Source: Bacteroidales bacterium (lineage in GTDB: Bacteria; Bacteroidota; Bacteroidia; Bacteroidales; Lentimicrobiaceae). Taken from it: 40,134 bases of DNA. This document shows positions 39,754-40,134 of this stretch, piece after piece. Both the position numbers and the translations under genes were made by a program. The notes under the pieces are model-generated. The model was not told the origin of the DNA. It did no database searches and worked only from the letters and a program-made list of their open reading frames with translations. The DNA lies in NCBI GenBank assembly GCA_022837485.1, contig JALHHH010000015.1, positions 18,220-58,353 on the forward strand, given 5' to 3'. Each line of letters begins with the position of its first letter. Within the stretch, counting starts at the first letter, position 1.

Positions 39754-40134
39754 TTAAACAGGCTTTATTTTGTTTGACAACCAGTAATGCAAACCCGGAA
39801 AAAATCGCCTGATATCCAGCATCAGGAGCTCTCTGCCGCCAACCCTTATTTCGCGTTTTTCGCGCTGAAGTCCTATACGTATCTGACGGGCAGCTCTGGC
39901 TGCGGTAATGCCATTTGCCTGCCCGGGATCCATTTTCCCGTACTCCTTCCCCTCTCTGTCTAATGCAAAACGTGAAATATTGGTTTGAATCCTTCCTGGA
40001 ATTAAAATGCTCACACGGATGTTGTGCTGGCTGTTTTCAATCCTAAGACTTTCAAAATATCCGTGAAGTGCATGCTTGGACGCAGAATAAGCCGATCTGT
40101 ATGGAAAACCAAACTTTCCAACCAGACTGGAAGT
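39754..40134 (-). CDS. Short-chain dehydrogenase/reductase, C-terminal part (cut by right edge)
   Basis: Only the last 126 residues are inside the window; the frame is open to base 40134. The SDR catalytic pair is visible in PYRSAYSASKHAL (Tyr-x3-Lys), preceded by SSLVGKFG. The typical VSILIPGRIQTNIS follows the active-site helix. The N-terminal nucleotide-binding Rossmann motif is outside. It precedes the VOC-family gene in the same direction with 29 bp between, suggesting a two-gene unit. Confidence 0.9.
   Translation of the reverse strand, partial: TSSLVGKFGFPYRSAYSASKHALHGYFESLRIENSQHNIRVSILIPGRIQTNISRFALDREGKEYGKMDPGQANGITAARAARQIRIGLQREKREIRVGGRELLMLDIRRFFPGLHYWLSNKIKPV

Noticed and set aside
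1..40134. tRNA, rRNA, CRISPR, transposase or phage genes
   Set aside because: I looked for T-loop motifs, repeated arrays, transposase motifs and integrases on both strands and found none.

Overview
The window looks like chromosomal DNA from a Bacteroidota bacterium, probably a Bacteroidales-type lineage. Three things support this. Several protein families are typical of that phylum (FeoA-FeoB fusion, DUF5063, the COG2403 GTPase, a C1B peptidase ending in a DSGAG motif). Shine-Dalgarno sequences are weak. At least 17 genes are preceded, in the correct orientation, by a TAnnTTTG box, the -7 element of the Bacteroidota housekeeping sigma factor. I see no phage, insertion sequence, CRISPR array, rRNA or tRNA. 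Most of the window is a core-genome mosaic of short operons. The right edge cuts an SDR dehydrogenase and the left edge cuts a GTPase.

Layout. 1-2.6 kb: end of a COG2403 GTPase, a clear terminator, then pyrB-pyrI (aspartate transcarbamoylase). 2.7-6.3 kb: a secreted C1B cysteine peptidase, an AlbA_2 (Schlafen-type) protein and RmuC. 6.3-10.7 kb: a peroxide-defence cluster, perR-dps-prx followed by katG. Its PerR keeps the whole regulatory metal site but has lost the structural zinc cysteines. 10.9-13.8 kb: endonuclease IV, then a stand-alone response regulator facing a histidine kinase whose PAS domain carries a four-cysteine motif. 13.9-20 kb: an MscS channel gene interrupted by an in-frame amber codon, a DUF481 protein, a CoA-transferase divergent from a YhdH/AcuI-type reductase, a small gene broken by a one-base slip in a T run, and an SBF-like transporter.

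20.2-25.6 kb: trmD and rplS, normally neighbours, are separated by an opposing cstA; then a large outer-membrane protein and a Gre-like factor. 25.7-30.6 kb: DUF5063 and an iron-uptake operon, feoAB (fused, TTG start), an HETGH membrane protein and a FeoB-associated Cys-rich peptide, followed by a Yip1 protein. A 14-bp perfect palindrome sits just after the feoAB -7 box. 31-36.8 kb: an orphan Hpt protein, a TPR lipoprotein, recA, bcp, a divergent IMP dehydrogenase and nth. 37-40.1 kb: a secreted GH27 alpha-galactosidase, a possible broken small gene, a two-domain VOC protein and the partial SDR.

The recurring theme is oxidative and iron stress with repair: PerR, Dps, Prx6, KatG, Bcp, Feo, Nfo, Nth, RecA and RmuC all lie in one 30-kb stretch. 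I did not find a clear new multi-gene system. The most useful leads are the perR and feoAB operators, the metal-site change in PerR, the cysteine-rich PAS kinase, the structured leader before the response regulator, and three small disruptions. Those disruptions need to be separated into true decay and sequencing error.
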